Assembly: GCA_963978905.1 (NCBI GenBank)
Contig: OZ022256.1
Coordinates: forward strand, 8,539,501 to 8,603,500
From: Trichostrongylus colubriformis
Taxonomy: Eukaryota; Nematoda; Chromadorea; Rhabditida; Trichostrongylidae
DNA length: 64,000 bases
Direction of reading: 5' to 3'
Position numbers and translations under genes: made by a program. Of the stretch, positions 1-12,363 are shown piece after piece. The notes below the pieces were generated by a model that worked only from the letters and a program-made list of their open reading frames with translations, made no database searches and was not told where the DNA came from. Position 1 is the first letter of the stretch. Each line of letters opens with the position of its first letter.

Positions 1-1902
1 CATCTGCTATTGCCCGGTCTATTTATGGGATTAACGAGAAGACCGGACAAAGTTGTCGATCGAGCACGAGACATGGGAGAAGAGCGACAAGCCAGAGGTA
101 CAAAGGAACCGCTTGGTTTCTGCTGCTCCTACTACCCGCATTCAATGGATTGTGATCTGACGTCTATAATTTCTATTTGAGCGGTAGTAGCGTTCTAATG
201 ACTGGTCACTTTCCTGCAAAAAGGACATTATCTACTCATAGAGAGGAATGAGTCATTATAGTCATAGCTAGTGTGTGCTTTCGAGGCTAACAATCACAAG
301 AGTGATCAACTCCTTGCATAGGTAGAGCCCTGCGGATCAAGTATAGAATAGGAGATGCGGCTTCCTTGCTAGGTCATAGCCAGGCACATCGGGGGTAACA
401 TAAAAAATAAAGGATAGAAGGATAAATTGGGCGTTTATCGATCTTTTGCTTGGATGCGCCGCGCATATTATATTCAGAGTGGTGGTGTGAAATGAATGTG
501 ATTCATCCTACACAATGACTTACGCGCCCGCCAAGGAGTCTGAAACCAATAAACCAAGGGTTTGGTGTCAATTTATCGATCCCGAAGTAATGAAAGGCCT
601 GGTAAGTCTGAGCGGGCAGCGATGCTGGATTTGACTCCCGCGCCATGAGTGTGAGAGTGCGCATTATCTGTCATCGCATCACCTCCGCCAGTAAAGAAAT
701 AAAAATGTAAAAATATCTCAATTATAAACAGTTATAGGAATGATATTTATTTAGACTTGCATAAATGAGTATGTTAACAGATATTCTGGGCGAACTACAT
801 CATGGTTAGCATCCCACCATTTTCACTACTTCTTCTCTCTTCCGATCTTCGAAGCGAAGTTCTCGAGCTTTTCTGCATCAAAAAACTTAAAAATAATGTT
901 ACCACCACCGTGTCCGTTTTCTAAAGCATTATCCTGCTTTGTAAAATATTGAATTAATATATTTTCACACCAGCTACCCGTTCGTATATAACTATTCGAA
1001 ACAAAGTGGCTGTTTGAGCGATACATAGACTATCTCCTTTATCACGTCCTTAATATACGAGAACTAACGCTGTGTATCGTTGTTTAATTTTTGCCCGACC
1101 GCCAGCGGCGAGTGCGGATTGTTTTCTCGCATGCGATTGCGTACAATCCCTTCGAAGTTTCATGTCTGTATTGAGTATTCACTTATAGGAACGTTATCAT
1201 GATATTGTTACTGTTTTTTTCCCGTGCATGTTACCAGTCTTTTGATGTACAGGGTCTGAAGTGTTCAAAGTGTTAAGTGTTTAAATGTGTATTTCCATAT
1301 AGGGTGCTATCGCAGTGAAATTATTGTGGGTTCCATTTAGTTATTATGGAAAACACTACGCGTATACATGTTGGCGTCATCGACTGTATTAGCGGTCACA
1401 GATATAGTATGTAATGCCTGATAAGCTCCAGTCAGAAACTTATTCAGGAATTAGCAAAAGCTAAAACTCTAAATCGAAGGAGTCGGATTCCACAGAATAT
1501 ACGTATCAAAACAACAGTGAATATCAGAAAATCACCGAAAACTTGTTACAACGAAGGAATGCATCAGGATATAGAGGGGGCCATCAGAGAAATCACAGGA
1601 GGAAACTAATTTGAGGTGCACCAAGACAGTGCTTGGAGAAGGGTTTGAATGAACGCTCTGGAAAACATAGCGTAACATAGACTTCAACAAGCATTTCGTT
1701 CATTTTTTTTGTAACTAATTATCCGTACGTACGCCAAAACACATGTTATGCTATCTACATATTCAAGAGCACCGAACTTGAACAAGGAATGAGCATAAAA
1801 CAGAATAGGAATACATAAATACATACAATGGAGGAGCTGCTACCCTGTTCAACTAGTAGAGCCTCCAATGCCGAACACGGCCACGGCAGTCGCAGCACCG
1901 CC
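1..1902. other. Non-coding start of unit 1
   Basis: No gene was recognised. The stretch is AT-rich, is repeated at 28045 and 62127, and lies downstream of the last exon of the minus-strand receptor A. Short open frames such as 826-1026 are not conserved as frames between the three copies, which argues against coding. Confidence 0.6.
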
Positions 1903-4900
1903 TTAAAACTTCTTCCTTTTAAAAAGGTGTAAAATACTCCGTCGAAGATCCGATGAAAGGAGAGTAAGGGAGAGTGGTGGTATGCTCAGCATAGCGTCAT
2001 TTATCCAGTAAAACTGTAAAATTCCAATCAGAGACGATATTCTCATCGAGGCTTATTAAAAATGGTGGTCTTTTTTATGATCAGGAGCTTCATGATCTGC
2101 TGATAACACCCATCTTGCTTGTATCAAATTCGGTTTTTCTTTCTTGACCCCCTGTCATTTCAAGACTTATGCATGCATTTATTGGATCTCGTTCATGAGT
2201 TTAATCTTGCGTAATTTACAGCAGGTGAGATAACAAATCCGTCTAGAAGAGTTACGATGAAGGTCACCGATTACAAGAGAAGAGAACCATGACAAGACAG
2301 CTCTCTGGGGATAGAAACGCGCTAGTAAGGCTGTCTTGTAAGGCAAAATCACTACGACAATTTCTTCCGGCCATTCTGGCTCCGCCTATTATAAAGTAAT
2401 GTGGCGTGCCATACCCGATAACCCAAATAGTCGCTCATGTAGATTTCAGAGGTAGAATGGTGGTTAGATGAATCCAGTTCCATTCAGTACACTACGTAGC
2501 TATTTCGTAACGTTCCCGCGGCTTTCTGCATTTATTTCCATGGGAAGACAAGTGTGAAGGAAACGTACTTGTTTACTCGCCCAGAGATACAACACGTCAT
2601 TATCACTGGGTGAAGCGATTCCTCTGATGAGTTGTGAACAGCTCAACATTGTGAAAATAAAGACAAGAAGAGTGTACAATAAAAGTCCCCGAATTCATTA
2701 ATTAGTGGCGTGTGAAGTAGTGATATGAAACACAAACACCTTTTACCTTTTCACGGCTTCGGTTCCTCGAAAAATCGTTCATTTTGAACAATCTGTGCCA
2801 TTCGATAACCATTCTTGCATTTAGAGTCACGCTTACTATCGAATAAATAGCACAAGCTCCAATATATGTACACCTGATAAGCTGTAATTTTCCATACCTC
2901 AACATTCTTGGTATGTGACATCACTTAGATTTTCTAACAGCTCAAGAAATTTCTGCAAATTATTGTCGTATTTATTTTCGGTGCACATATCACAGGTAAG
3001 ACTAGCTTTAGATTATTATTCTATCAATCCTGAGAGTGTGAAGAAATCCAAGCTTTCTCAGGTACCAGGGATTATTCCCAGCACTCCAAAAGAGTTACTA
3101 ATATCTCTCATGGTATAGTGCGCTAAAGTCGATTAAAGAACTATCCCTTAAATCATCATACATATCTTTTACAATATATCACCATCACCAGTCATCAACA
3201 CAACAATAGACGTGTAAGGAGTATAGGATTTACAGGAACAGATTTTCTGAATGATTTTTGTTACAGGACAAAGGCCACAGGCTGTCACAGGCTGAGGCCT
3301 AGATTCGTGTGTCCCAACCTACACCCCTCGACTTCCCTAATCCCTACATTACTCATTATTTGCCCGAATTTTCCCTATCGATGCCCCTACTGAAACACTA
3401 TCCAGCCAACTGACCACGTCGATATGCCGTTCGTATCCTTTCAGTATGGTTGTTCCATCGTCATTATGAATATACACTAACTTTGCTGTCAGTACATATA
3501 CAGAGCAACAAAAGCTCACAACATACTGAGTCCCTATAGCGGTCCATACGTTCCTCTTCATCCAGAGCTGCAAGAAACTACACAAATCACGATCAATCAG
3601 TGTATAGCTTCCAGTAACCCAAGGAGCTCACAAAATCAATGTTTTTGACAAACCACTGACTGTGTCGTATCTTTGCATGAGACAAATAGCGGCATATCGA
3701 TTGACGGTTATGAATATATTTCCGAGCATATGCGCAACAAAGCTCACACCGCTTGCAAATGCCAAATATAACACGATGTACTGGATTTCTTCACCCAGAC
3801 CAAGACCTCACCCAGACCTCACCATTCTTCACCCAGACCAAATTCGCGGTTCAGTCACAGAAGAACATTTGAGAGAAGCGAAGTTACGTCAGCTATGCCT
3901 GGACAAAATTTAAAAAAACATCTCATAACAAACAATGTACAAGTTCCTCCAGCACGTGTAATGGCACTTGCCGTAAAAGATGGCTCATCATCTTTTCACA
4001 AATCAGCAACTAGATGTTAGGAGAAAGACGATAAGCTGAGTAAGCTTGCAGCTACGTGAGCTGCAGTGCTAACATACAGAATGTGGGAATGGTCGCCTTC
4101 AGAGGTCCCTGATAAAACATCTAAGCCTTGAGTCTCTCAACCGTTTCGACTTTTTCGCAGTGATATGAAGCAATCGGTGTTAGTATACTCTGCTGCGATT
4201 CGCTTTCAAGGCTGCATTGTCGGATATGCCATTAAGAGAAGACTCATCTTCTGCGCAGGACATCCCGTCCACATAACTGCATCTTCAAATTTTAATTGAT
4301 AATTACTATATAGAAAAGCTTGTTTGACAAACAGTACAAATAACTGAGAAGTAGCTTATATTACATCTTCAAAGTATTTGTAATAGAACCACCCCCGATG
4401 TAGACAGGAGTGTTCCCCATTGTTCAAGGCAAAAAAAGTAGAAGAAGAAGATTATCAGTCTGAATATACGCTTTATTCATCAGTTCAAAAGTAACAGGTT
4501 CCCAAAAGGTTGTCCACTAAGGATCGACGGGCATCCATCAATCACGAAAAGATGAGGGCTCGACCATGTGGACGAGTTATTCGTCGCATAAGATGCATCG
4601 AAGCTAAGGGCTATACGCTGCATATTGACCGCAAGTGGCAGCCCCTAACAACCGTCTCCTAATCTATTTGACTTCACGCTCCACATTGCTCGCCCGAATT
4701 TCGAATCTATTGGCTCACATTCTTGCCGTAGCAGGGTAAGCCTCCATCGAAGAATCATCGTCAGGGAGGGGAGCCTATTTTGTCCGCTGGGAGAGGAGTC
4801 GTAACCGTTGAGGTAGCCAGTGGTCAACGGAATCAGACTGAAGGTCCAACGTGTAAAGGGGATACGGCATTGCTTCAATTGTTGCATACGATGTTCAACT

Positions 4901-6972
4901 GCTTGGAGGTTGTTAACAAGATTTTATTGGCTGACGTTTCGGCGGTTTCGTCTTCTTCGGAGCCTAAAAGAGGGAAAAGTCAAGTCATGACTTACTCGAC
5001 CAAATGCCTCAGACACACCTTCGTAGAAATTCGATGTCATCTCGGAACACCCGCAAACACTAGAGGAAAACACCCTACCTTTACCAGATCCACGGAATCG
5101 ACTGCCACCGACAGAGATTCCGGAGTAAATGAAGTCAGAGTCCCGGTTGAAAAGCTAATCTTATATATGGCGCGAGTCGCACTATCGCTCAGCGCACCCG
5201 TTCCAGACAAAACGAGCGATCGTCAGAAACATGGTTCGAACCGCTGCAAGTGTCTGCACGGGAGTGAATGAAAAGGAAGAATCCGTGGCTAAGGCTAAAG
5301 AAATTGCTGCATTGAATGGCTACAACCTCCTGTCACCGAAGCATAAAACTAGAGCAAGCGCCCTATACCGTAGAACTACCGATGGTCCTCTAGCTGGAAA
5401 AATCCCTTCCTATTACCCTTCATCTCCGACGACATTAATACTTCCATAAGGAAGTGTTTGAAGAGATTGTGTCTAGAAAGCATGGTTGGAATTGTGGTGA
5501 TTCCTCCAGACAACCTAAAGAAACGCCTGGTTCGAAACCGTCAGTATGACCGAATCGCGTCTCATCCAATTGTATGATATGTCCTGCTGACAGGGAAGGC
5601 GATTGTACTGCCACAGGGGTAGTCTATAGAATTTCTTGCCAGAGATGTGGAGATGACTACATTGGAGAGACAGGAAGGCCACTCAATGTGCGCATTAAGG
5701 AGCATCTAGACGGTAAGGCCAGATCTCGCATATCGACCCCTTTAGGTTGCCACAGGCAAGAATCCCACAATGGCGAGGACTTTGAGGTCACAGTTGATGG
5801 CGCACGAATCTCAAATGATGGCGCGTAAAACACTTGAGGCACTGTGGATCCAGATCAAGGATCCAAAAATTAACCGGAGGGGAGAGTGTCTGGCGATTAC
5901 GCGGGAACTCGCGCCATATATAAGATTAGCTTTTCAACCGGGACTCTGACTTCATTTACTCCGGAATCTCTGTCGGTGGCAGTCGATTCCGTGGGGTAAA
6001 GGTAGGGTGTTTTCCTCTAGTGTTTGCGGGTGTATACAACAACTAATATTTGATTTGAACTTTACGTCAAAATTTCGGAGGACATACATAAAGCGGTCCC
6101 CAACAAATAGGAAACAAGATCAGGCACAAACTTTCCGAAGGTAGGTGCTCAAAACAACACTGTAGAGAGTGATAGCGCATGGACAACACAAAAGATAAAT
6201 AGAGTCAAAGGACGCGCCGTAATGCCTTGTTCACAGTTCCTAGTCCCGATACGACCGGGAATAGTGTACCCTCAAACCTAACGGATTGTCGAGGGAAACC
6301 TCATGCATGACGCTTCCCACACTAATGCTAATCGCCCTCCCATTGATCCGAACCGAAAACACGTGCATGGAGACCTCCTACGTTCACCGATTAGGCCGTG
6401 GGACTCGTTATCTATCCATTGATTACAGCATAGATGAATACCTGAAAAACTACTAGATGAAAACGAAAGGTTAGTTGATATGGGCTCCTTTCTTATCCTA
6501 TTGCGATTGCAAGCAGGTAAACTGGTGCTCGCGAACCACTATGCGGACCGAAAAAGGGTTTGTAATCACCCAGGATGGGAATAAAATCATACATGGTGCA
6601 TCCAACAGTGGGGCCGAACAACGCTGATCGTTGGACCTCTGAGAGCAAAAGGTGCAACAGAGGTAGGTACAAGCGAATAAGCATCATGTTGACAAAACTT
6701 TCGAATCGAGTAGGATCTATTACATGTGAAGTCTGAGCCGAGTTGCAACTGCTCGAAAACAAAGCTGTGGAAAGCGAATGATCCTCTTACAGCCTGATAT
6801 TTCCATATAACCTACATATTCTATATAAGAGATGCATAACTGTTGCCACAAACATTACTAAGAATGCACTTTTAAATACTCTCACTCTAGATGTTGCAAT
6901 AGCAAATAGAACAAATATATAGAAGGAGGCGAGTGATAGTTCGATCGCAGTTTGCAATACGTTGATAGCCAT
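1903..6972 (-). pseudogene. Receptor A, unit 1: decayed nematode 7TM chemoreceptor (Srg/Srv-like)
   Basis: Six exons can be placed by homology with the intact unit 2 copy: 6840-6972 (start and TM1), 3661-3898 (TM2-TM3), 3415-3567 (TM4), 2747-2881 (TM5), 2569-2688 (TM6) and 1903-2013 (TM7). Readable segments include NRYAAICLM after TM3 and FYWINDAMLSIPP in TM7. At least five lesions are visible. The exon 1 donor GT is TT. In the 3661-3898 exon an Arg CGA has become TGA, and a 38-base internal expansion shifts the frame. The acceptor AG of the TM6 exon is GG. The last exon stops about 20 codons earlier than in unit 2. A Penelope-like element sits in the first intron. The family normally acts as a chemosensory membrane receptor, and this copy should make no full-length protein. 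The exact Srg versus Srv class is uncertain. Confidence 0.85.
4868..6033 (+). mobile_element. Penelope-like element (PLE) remnant with GIY-YIG endonuclease
   Basis: The open frame 5574-5828 has the PLE-type GIY-YIG core: CPADREGDC, then VVYRISC, DYIGETGR and IKEHLDG. Just upstream, in two frames, is the linker typical of PLEs, including VIPPDNLKKRLVRNRQYD. Inverted arms flank it: about 5048-5172 is repeated in reverse at about 5905-6030. Unit 2 lacks the whole block at about 35575-35610. Most of the reverse transcriptase is missing and frames are broken, so it is a dead fragment. Its left part (4929-4964, minus strand) carries a hammerhead-like motif. Confidence 0.75.
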
Positions 6973-8620
6973 TTCTTTTAAAACAATGAGAGTGATGTAT
7001 GCTGCGGACAGGGCTTTCCAATGACTTTGCGAGGGCGAAACTGATAATTTTGTGCTCTTTAATAGTCTGGACAACTACCAACGATGATTATCTCTCTAGC
7101 TATTCTTCTTTAATGGTAAGAAACTACGGTGTACTCAATGGTAACTAATGGTAACGGTAATGGGATAATTGCTACTGAAGTGCCTTATTTGACGATGACA
7201 GGGATAATTATAATTTTGTGCTCTTAAATTACGAGGATCTAGTGGCGATTATAAGCTGGCTAGGAAATCTTCGTTGATATATTCGACGATGACATGAATC
7301 CTTCCTCCCGGCTGCATCACGTGAAATCACTGAAAGTGACTCGGTACCAATAGTAAATAGCCTTTCCCAGCACTGGAAACGCAAAACGAAGTCGCTCGGT
7401 CTGCTATAAATATGGTAGCAGATGTAATACCGCCTCACCGTAGTATTAGGGTTGAGAGCAGCTCGAGTATCAAATGAGTTACGCCTTTGACGGTAACAGA
7501 TGATCTCGCTGTTCGATTAGCAGGGGAAAACGCTGGTCAGTGGGTTTTGGGTGCTAGTCTTTGATGTTTTGATTTTTGTTAGCTTCTGATTTTTGTCGCA
7601 GCCCGCAAGCGAAAGTTGTAACGAGAATGCTTGCTCACGGGCGGAAGCTTTGGTCTCGTGCGAGATTCTATGCCTCACATGTCTATAGTATGCTAATTCA
7701 TTACACTACTGAGACCCCCTTCAGCTTAACTCGGCTCCTAATGGCATTCATATTTATAAAAGCCTATCAGCAGTCACAGTATAAGCTGTTGGGCCGGCTG
7801 CCGACATCGACGTCAAGACGTGAAGCTGAAAGCCTGAGCGCCAGGTACGACTTTTTCTGAATGTAAGGCCATTTTAGCAGGGCATTGGTAGTATGGGATG
7901 ATGTTGGTGGTGTAGAACGCTGTTTCTGTGGGCATCAATTCGATCCTGGCACTTCCGAAGGCGGAGTGCCGGGACACACTCCTCTTGACCATCCTCGATT
8001 CCTTGATTACGATTTCACTGACACTTGATTGAGGGGTGCCGCGCTCTCTCGGGCCTAAGTCTAATGCAGCTCGATAAACGAATTCTTAATACACACCTCA
8101 TTTCAACGAATAAACCATTTCGACGAGGATGCAGGATGCATAATTCTCAGTCCTAGGAAGAGCTTGGAACACGGTTTACATGCTTGAATATCCGATATCC
8201 ACCGAATCTATCAGCTTAAAGATTCAATTGCGATATTTATTTATTGATACACCAAGTGGTGCGCACAAAAGTAGTTCAAAAATCTTTAGGTATACAGACC
8301 ATGACAAAACGATATCAGCCAATCAACTACCACGTGTGAACGCAACGAGGGCAAACTGAGGAGCAGTGTAAGTGGGCTGCGCTCAAATTAAGAAGCTGTC
8401 AAAAAAACACATCAAGAAGCTGTTAAGAAGAAAAAAATGTCGTGGTGGAACATAATTTCCCTAAAATATTTTCTTCACGCTCTAAAAGACTTTGTCAGTA
8501 CCACTGATATTGAAGCATAGCTATACATAGGTATGGAGTAGAACAAAGAATAGCAAACTGCGAGAAGTAGTGCTCAGCACGGTAGTATTCTATTACCACT
8601 TTTACTGATAAATATTTACA
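6034..8620. other. Intron and intergenic sequence around receptor A exon 1, unit 1
   Basis: Apart from the first exon of receptor A (6840-6972), nothing coding is recognised. About 6540-6620 belongs to a dispersed repeat that also occurs in opposite orientation at 14762-14865. The section from 7100 to 8600 is collinear with 38400-39970 in unit 2 and shows no conserved frame. Confidence 0.5.
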
Positions 8621-8890
8621 ATGATATTCGTAGCTTTGATTAGTTTCACTGCACATATTTTGTTCACCAAAGATGGTTTCTCAGCAGATACACTGGTAAC
8701 AACAAATATCAACTCGTGCGGAATAACGGAAAAAGACGGTTTAGAACTTATCAAAGAGCTACCTGTTGTGATTTTGGATCGAATCTATCGAGAAACTCAT
8801 GATTTCCTCAGAAAAGATGGGGACAAAATGCTTCACATTCACGACTTTCATGGCCAGAGACGTCCAGAATATAATTTGTTCTTGTCATGA
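8621..8890 (+). CDS. Short ORF of unknown function, 89 codons
   Basis: The frame starts at an ATG with a hydrophobic N-terminus (MIFVALISFTAHILF) that could be a signal peptide or a membrane segment, followed by a charged, mostly hydrophilic region ending in NLFLS. I recognise no family. The unit 2 counterpart near 39985-40240 has lost the frame through several small indels and stops, so either the gene died there or the frame is fortuitous. No splice context decides between a single-exon gene and an exon. Confidence 0.25.
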   Translation: MIFVALISFTAHILFTKDGFSADTLVTTNINSCGITEKDGLELIKELPVVILDRIYRETHDFLRKDGDKMLHIHDFHGQRRPEYNLFLS

Positions 8891-10476
8891 GAATTAAGTG
8901 AAAGTGACGATTTCGTCCGATCATTTCTTGTACAGTATTAAGGACGGATAGTTTGATAGCTCGTTGACCATGAATGAAGACATGATATTATTGCGATGGT
9001 CGAAAGCTAACATGAAATGCACACCAAAAAACTTAGATCCAATTCCTTCTGAAGGCGGATGTGTTTTTCGGCCTGTGCCTCTACCCATGAATTGACTGAA
9101 GTCACGTCGATGTGAATATAGAGACCCTACCTCGACTCAGTGTGTCTATTACTTATATATTTACGTGAAGCTACAGTTGAGATAACGCCACTTGCTGGTG
9201 GCTACCAAATAGTTGTAGTGCTGAAGCTCTCACTTCCACATGTACAAAAGAGCAGAATTCTGAAGTAGCTTTGCTGAGCTGGACAAATAGTTCCTAATTC
9301 ATATTTCCCTTTTACACCTGTAGAATGAAATTCCCATTACATGAGGTAATGAGAAATTCTGCGAATTTTAAAAACAGCATTGTTTGTATGGAGTTTTTGA
9401 TTTAAAGCTTACCCACTATGCACAGCGCTTTCAAATTTACCTGCAACCAAAGGAAATATAGAAAGGTCCACGCCACTCGAAAATTTAATGATTTTTTTCC
9501 AGTAAAATAAATTCGTGCGTTACGAATGCCTTTATCTAACTTGTGTTCCTTCTTGGTGAATACTTATAAGCATTCTTATGAGTTTAGTCTGCGCACACCT
9601 CTTATTATACAATTAAGAGCACAATGACTCTTCTGTAGCGTCTGGAGTTTGAGCGTCGATAGAGCTGATGAATGAAATCAAATAGAATCTCAGGGAATGT
9701 GCCCGAGTTGCTTTATCGAAAGACTAACTTGAACTTCTTGCGAAGCTATAGATGCCATTCAATCGGCATCTAATAGAAGCTTTTTGTTGTGGAAAATATA
9801 TTTTCCTTCGAAGTATCACAAAACGACTTCGTCGTGAAGCATATAGCAGTCAACAATAAGTTCTTGCTACAGTGAGCCTTTGATAGCTTGCCTTTCTCTA
9901 AACACAAGACTTTTTATCAATTAATTAATTAACACGGAAGGAATTCATTTAGAATTTGGACGGCCATTGAAGTGTCACAATGGACGAGATGATTGTAACT
10001 GTAGTGGGGGCGAGCGGCAGTCGACGAAAAAAACATGAGTCGTTCAAGTTTTTGAGGGCAATAAGAGGAATAATTCGTGTGTTCAGAAAAAGGAATGGTT
10101 ATTGTAACTAAGCGTTATGGTCCAGGGAAATGTTGTATGGTGCAATATGCTCCAAAAGGCGTATTCTAGTTCCTTCACAGATAACTTCATGATTTTAATT
10201 CTCCAAATATCCTTCTTCTAGATAAAGTAGTACATAGTCAGAATTTCGGGAGGAGCCGAGGAACTCTCTTCGATCCGAAGCAGAAATCGAAAAGAAAGGC
10301 AACTTGTTTGAGTTCCCGCCAAGCAACATTTGAACAGCCGTCGAGTAAAGAAAGCATTTCAATTTTCTCTGCCAATGTTGAGTTGCTTCACTCTGCGTAC
10401 CCCAGCACTACACTGTGGCCTCTGTATACCTGAGCTCTCTAGCGACTACACCCTATCGAACGCCACACCCCATCTC
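8891..10476. other. Non-coding stretch, unit 1
   Basis: The stretch is collinear with about 40250-41800 of unit 2. No conserved open frame, RNA gene or transposon terminus was recognised. Confidence 0.5.
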
Positions 10477-10557
10477 CCGTCCCTTTGAAGAGCTCTATCT
10501 CAACTCGATTCTTGTGTTTTCAAGAATCGAGCTGAGATAGAGCTCTTTAAAAGGACG
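10477..10557. repeat. Long hairpin (about 38 bp arms, 6-base loop)
   Basis: The left arm ends CTCGATTCTTG at 10514 and the right arm starts CAAGAATCGAG at 10521. Pairing extends outward with few mismatches to about 10477 and 10557. Unit 2 has only the left arm (about 41800-41850), followed by unrelated sequence, so the right arm is an inverted duplication or a replacement in unit 1. Confidence 0.8.
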
Positions 10558-11992
10558 GAGATCTTTGTTTCTGTGTTTGGCCCTTTGTGAGAGATATAAC
10601 ATAAATATATAGGGCAACAAAGGAGAGTGCATTCCTGTAGCGATTCGTAAACCAGTCCATCGCAGACAATCAGAATTCCGGAATGTGTGTGACGCGCGAC
10701 GCGATATCTAGCGCAAAAGGAGCCTTGCTAGCTAAGTCTCAAAGCGATTGAGGGATTGGTTCACGGAACTATGAGCTCTTTTGTTACCCAGATATTTACA
10801 TTGTATCAGTCTAATAAGGGCCACATGCGAAGTTTCGCGCGAAAAAAGTGAGAATTCGGCTGAGTTACTCTCTCCAAATTCTCGGCCGGGTGGGCGGAGC
10901 CTCCGCGTAAGAGCCCCATCTCGTCGCCCGCCGCGGTCACGAACGGACAGTGGGACTGTCTCGTACACAGGTCCTCATGTCCTCGTTGCTCCGACTGACG
11001 CTTAATGAAGCGGTCTTTAGCATCTTATCCAAAAAAGTGACCTGATCATCCAACGAGGCAGTTTTATCTTCAGAAAGGCAGTAGTTGAGCCCATCTTGTA
11101 TGGCGAAACACGCGTTGAAAAATGCGCTCCAGGGCGTTATTGCGATCCTAGCGCGTTCACGAACTGCACGCTTTAGTGGCCGAGTTGCCTGCTAGCGGTG
11201 GACAGAGAAGGAGGGACTTATTTCGTTCATGATGATGTTCACCAAGTGAAGAACAAGGGAAACAAACAAGTGAATCAGTGAAAGGGAGAATAACAGAAGA
11301 AGTAGCAAAAATGCGTTCATAAGAAAACTAGCTAATGTTTCGCACTTGATGAGTATGCAAGGCGTCGTGTGTGCAATTGCAGAATAATGTATGGATAATG
11401 TACAAGTGAGTACTGTGGGCTGAAATAGCCCTCTCCGGGTGTCCTCAAGGCCCATTCAACGTGATTGCAAAAGGAACCACATAATAATGCATGTGAATGA
11501 AACTAATGAGAATAACTATTGAATGATACTAAATAAAGAAATTGAAGAAAGGGGAATGATGAGTATCGATTCTAACCATATAAGGATCCTCAGGGAGGCT
11601 TTGGTTTATATGACTCTCAATTACCATTGCTCATAACCAGGCAGCTAAGAGTGGTGATTTCGATGCGCAGTAACCTATAAAGGTCGTGGGCAGCGTTTTT
11701 TGACAAGCCAGTGATGTAGTGGTGTCAGAGGCGCCAATGCCGGTGGCGATAAACGAACTAAAAAAATTGTGGAATGGAGTTTCTTTGCCGTGCTTTGAGC
11801 TGCTTTATAACTCTGCGGTGGTGCCAGCGTGTCTACCGGCGGCACGGAAGGGTTTCGTCCCTTCGACAAGGGGGGCCTGACGCTTGAAGAACCAGCTTTC
11901 GGCTGCTGTATAGTAATAGAATTCCTAAAAATTCACATTGCATCCGCTGCCTTCAAGATTTTGCGAAGCTGTGCGAGTGGCTGGTTGGCTTA
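10558..11992. other. Non-coding stretch, unit 1
   Basis: Collinear with about 41850-43030 in unit 2, with small indels. Short overlapping open frames on both strands near 10732-11005 are not preserved in unit 2. Nothing else was recognised. Confidence 0.45.
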
Positions 11993-12304
11993 TGTCCAGG
12001 GTTAGGCGTCCAGATGAGGAGAATTTTCAAAAAACACGACCCCCCCCCCCCCAAAAAAGGGGGTCTCAATACGACACCCCCCTCTGTTACGTCTGTTATT
12101 GTTATTTTTCACTTTGCTACAATCTGTTGCATATCAATAAAGGGTTCTTAAATGTTAACACAGTTTCTCTCAAAAAACAGCTTCGCGTGGCAAAGAAACC
12201 GCCCTGACTCCCTTCTTCCCACCCCAAGAGAACTTTTTGCGATCGAAAGGTGGAGAACATAATTCCCTTCCTCCCTCCCTTTCCCTCCCACCCCAGGAAA
12301 AGAG

Positions 12305-12363
12305 ATCCCATCCCATTCTCTTTTGTTCACGTTGATGCATAACGAAAGAGAATGGGATGGGAT
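12305..12363. repeat. Perfect 19 bp inverted repeat with 21-base loop
   Basis: ATCCCATCCCATTCTCTTT at 12305-12323 is followed after 21 bases by its exact reverse complement at 12345-12363. It lies inside the unit 1-specific block, so no second copy is available for comparison. Confidence 0.85.

Noticed and set aside
826..1026. 66-codon minus-strand frame repeated in position in all three units
   Set aside because: The DNA is conserved but the reading frame is not kept open in the matching stretches near 29800 and 62820.
4780..5271. 163-codon plus-strand frame
   Set aside because: It runs through the inverted arm of the Penelope-like element, whose reverse copy at 5905-6030 is not coding, and resembles no family.
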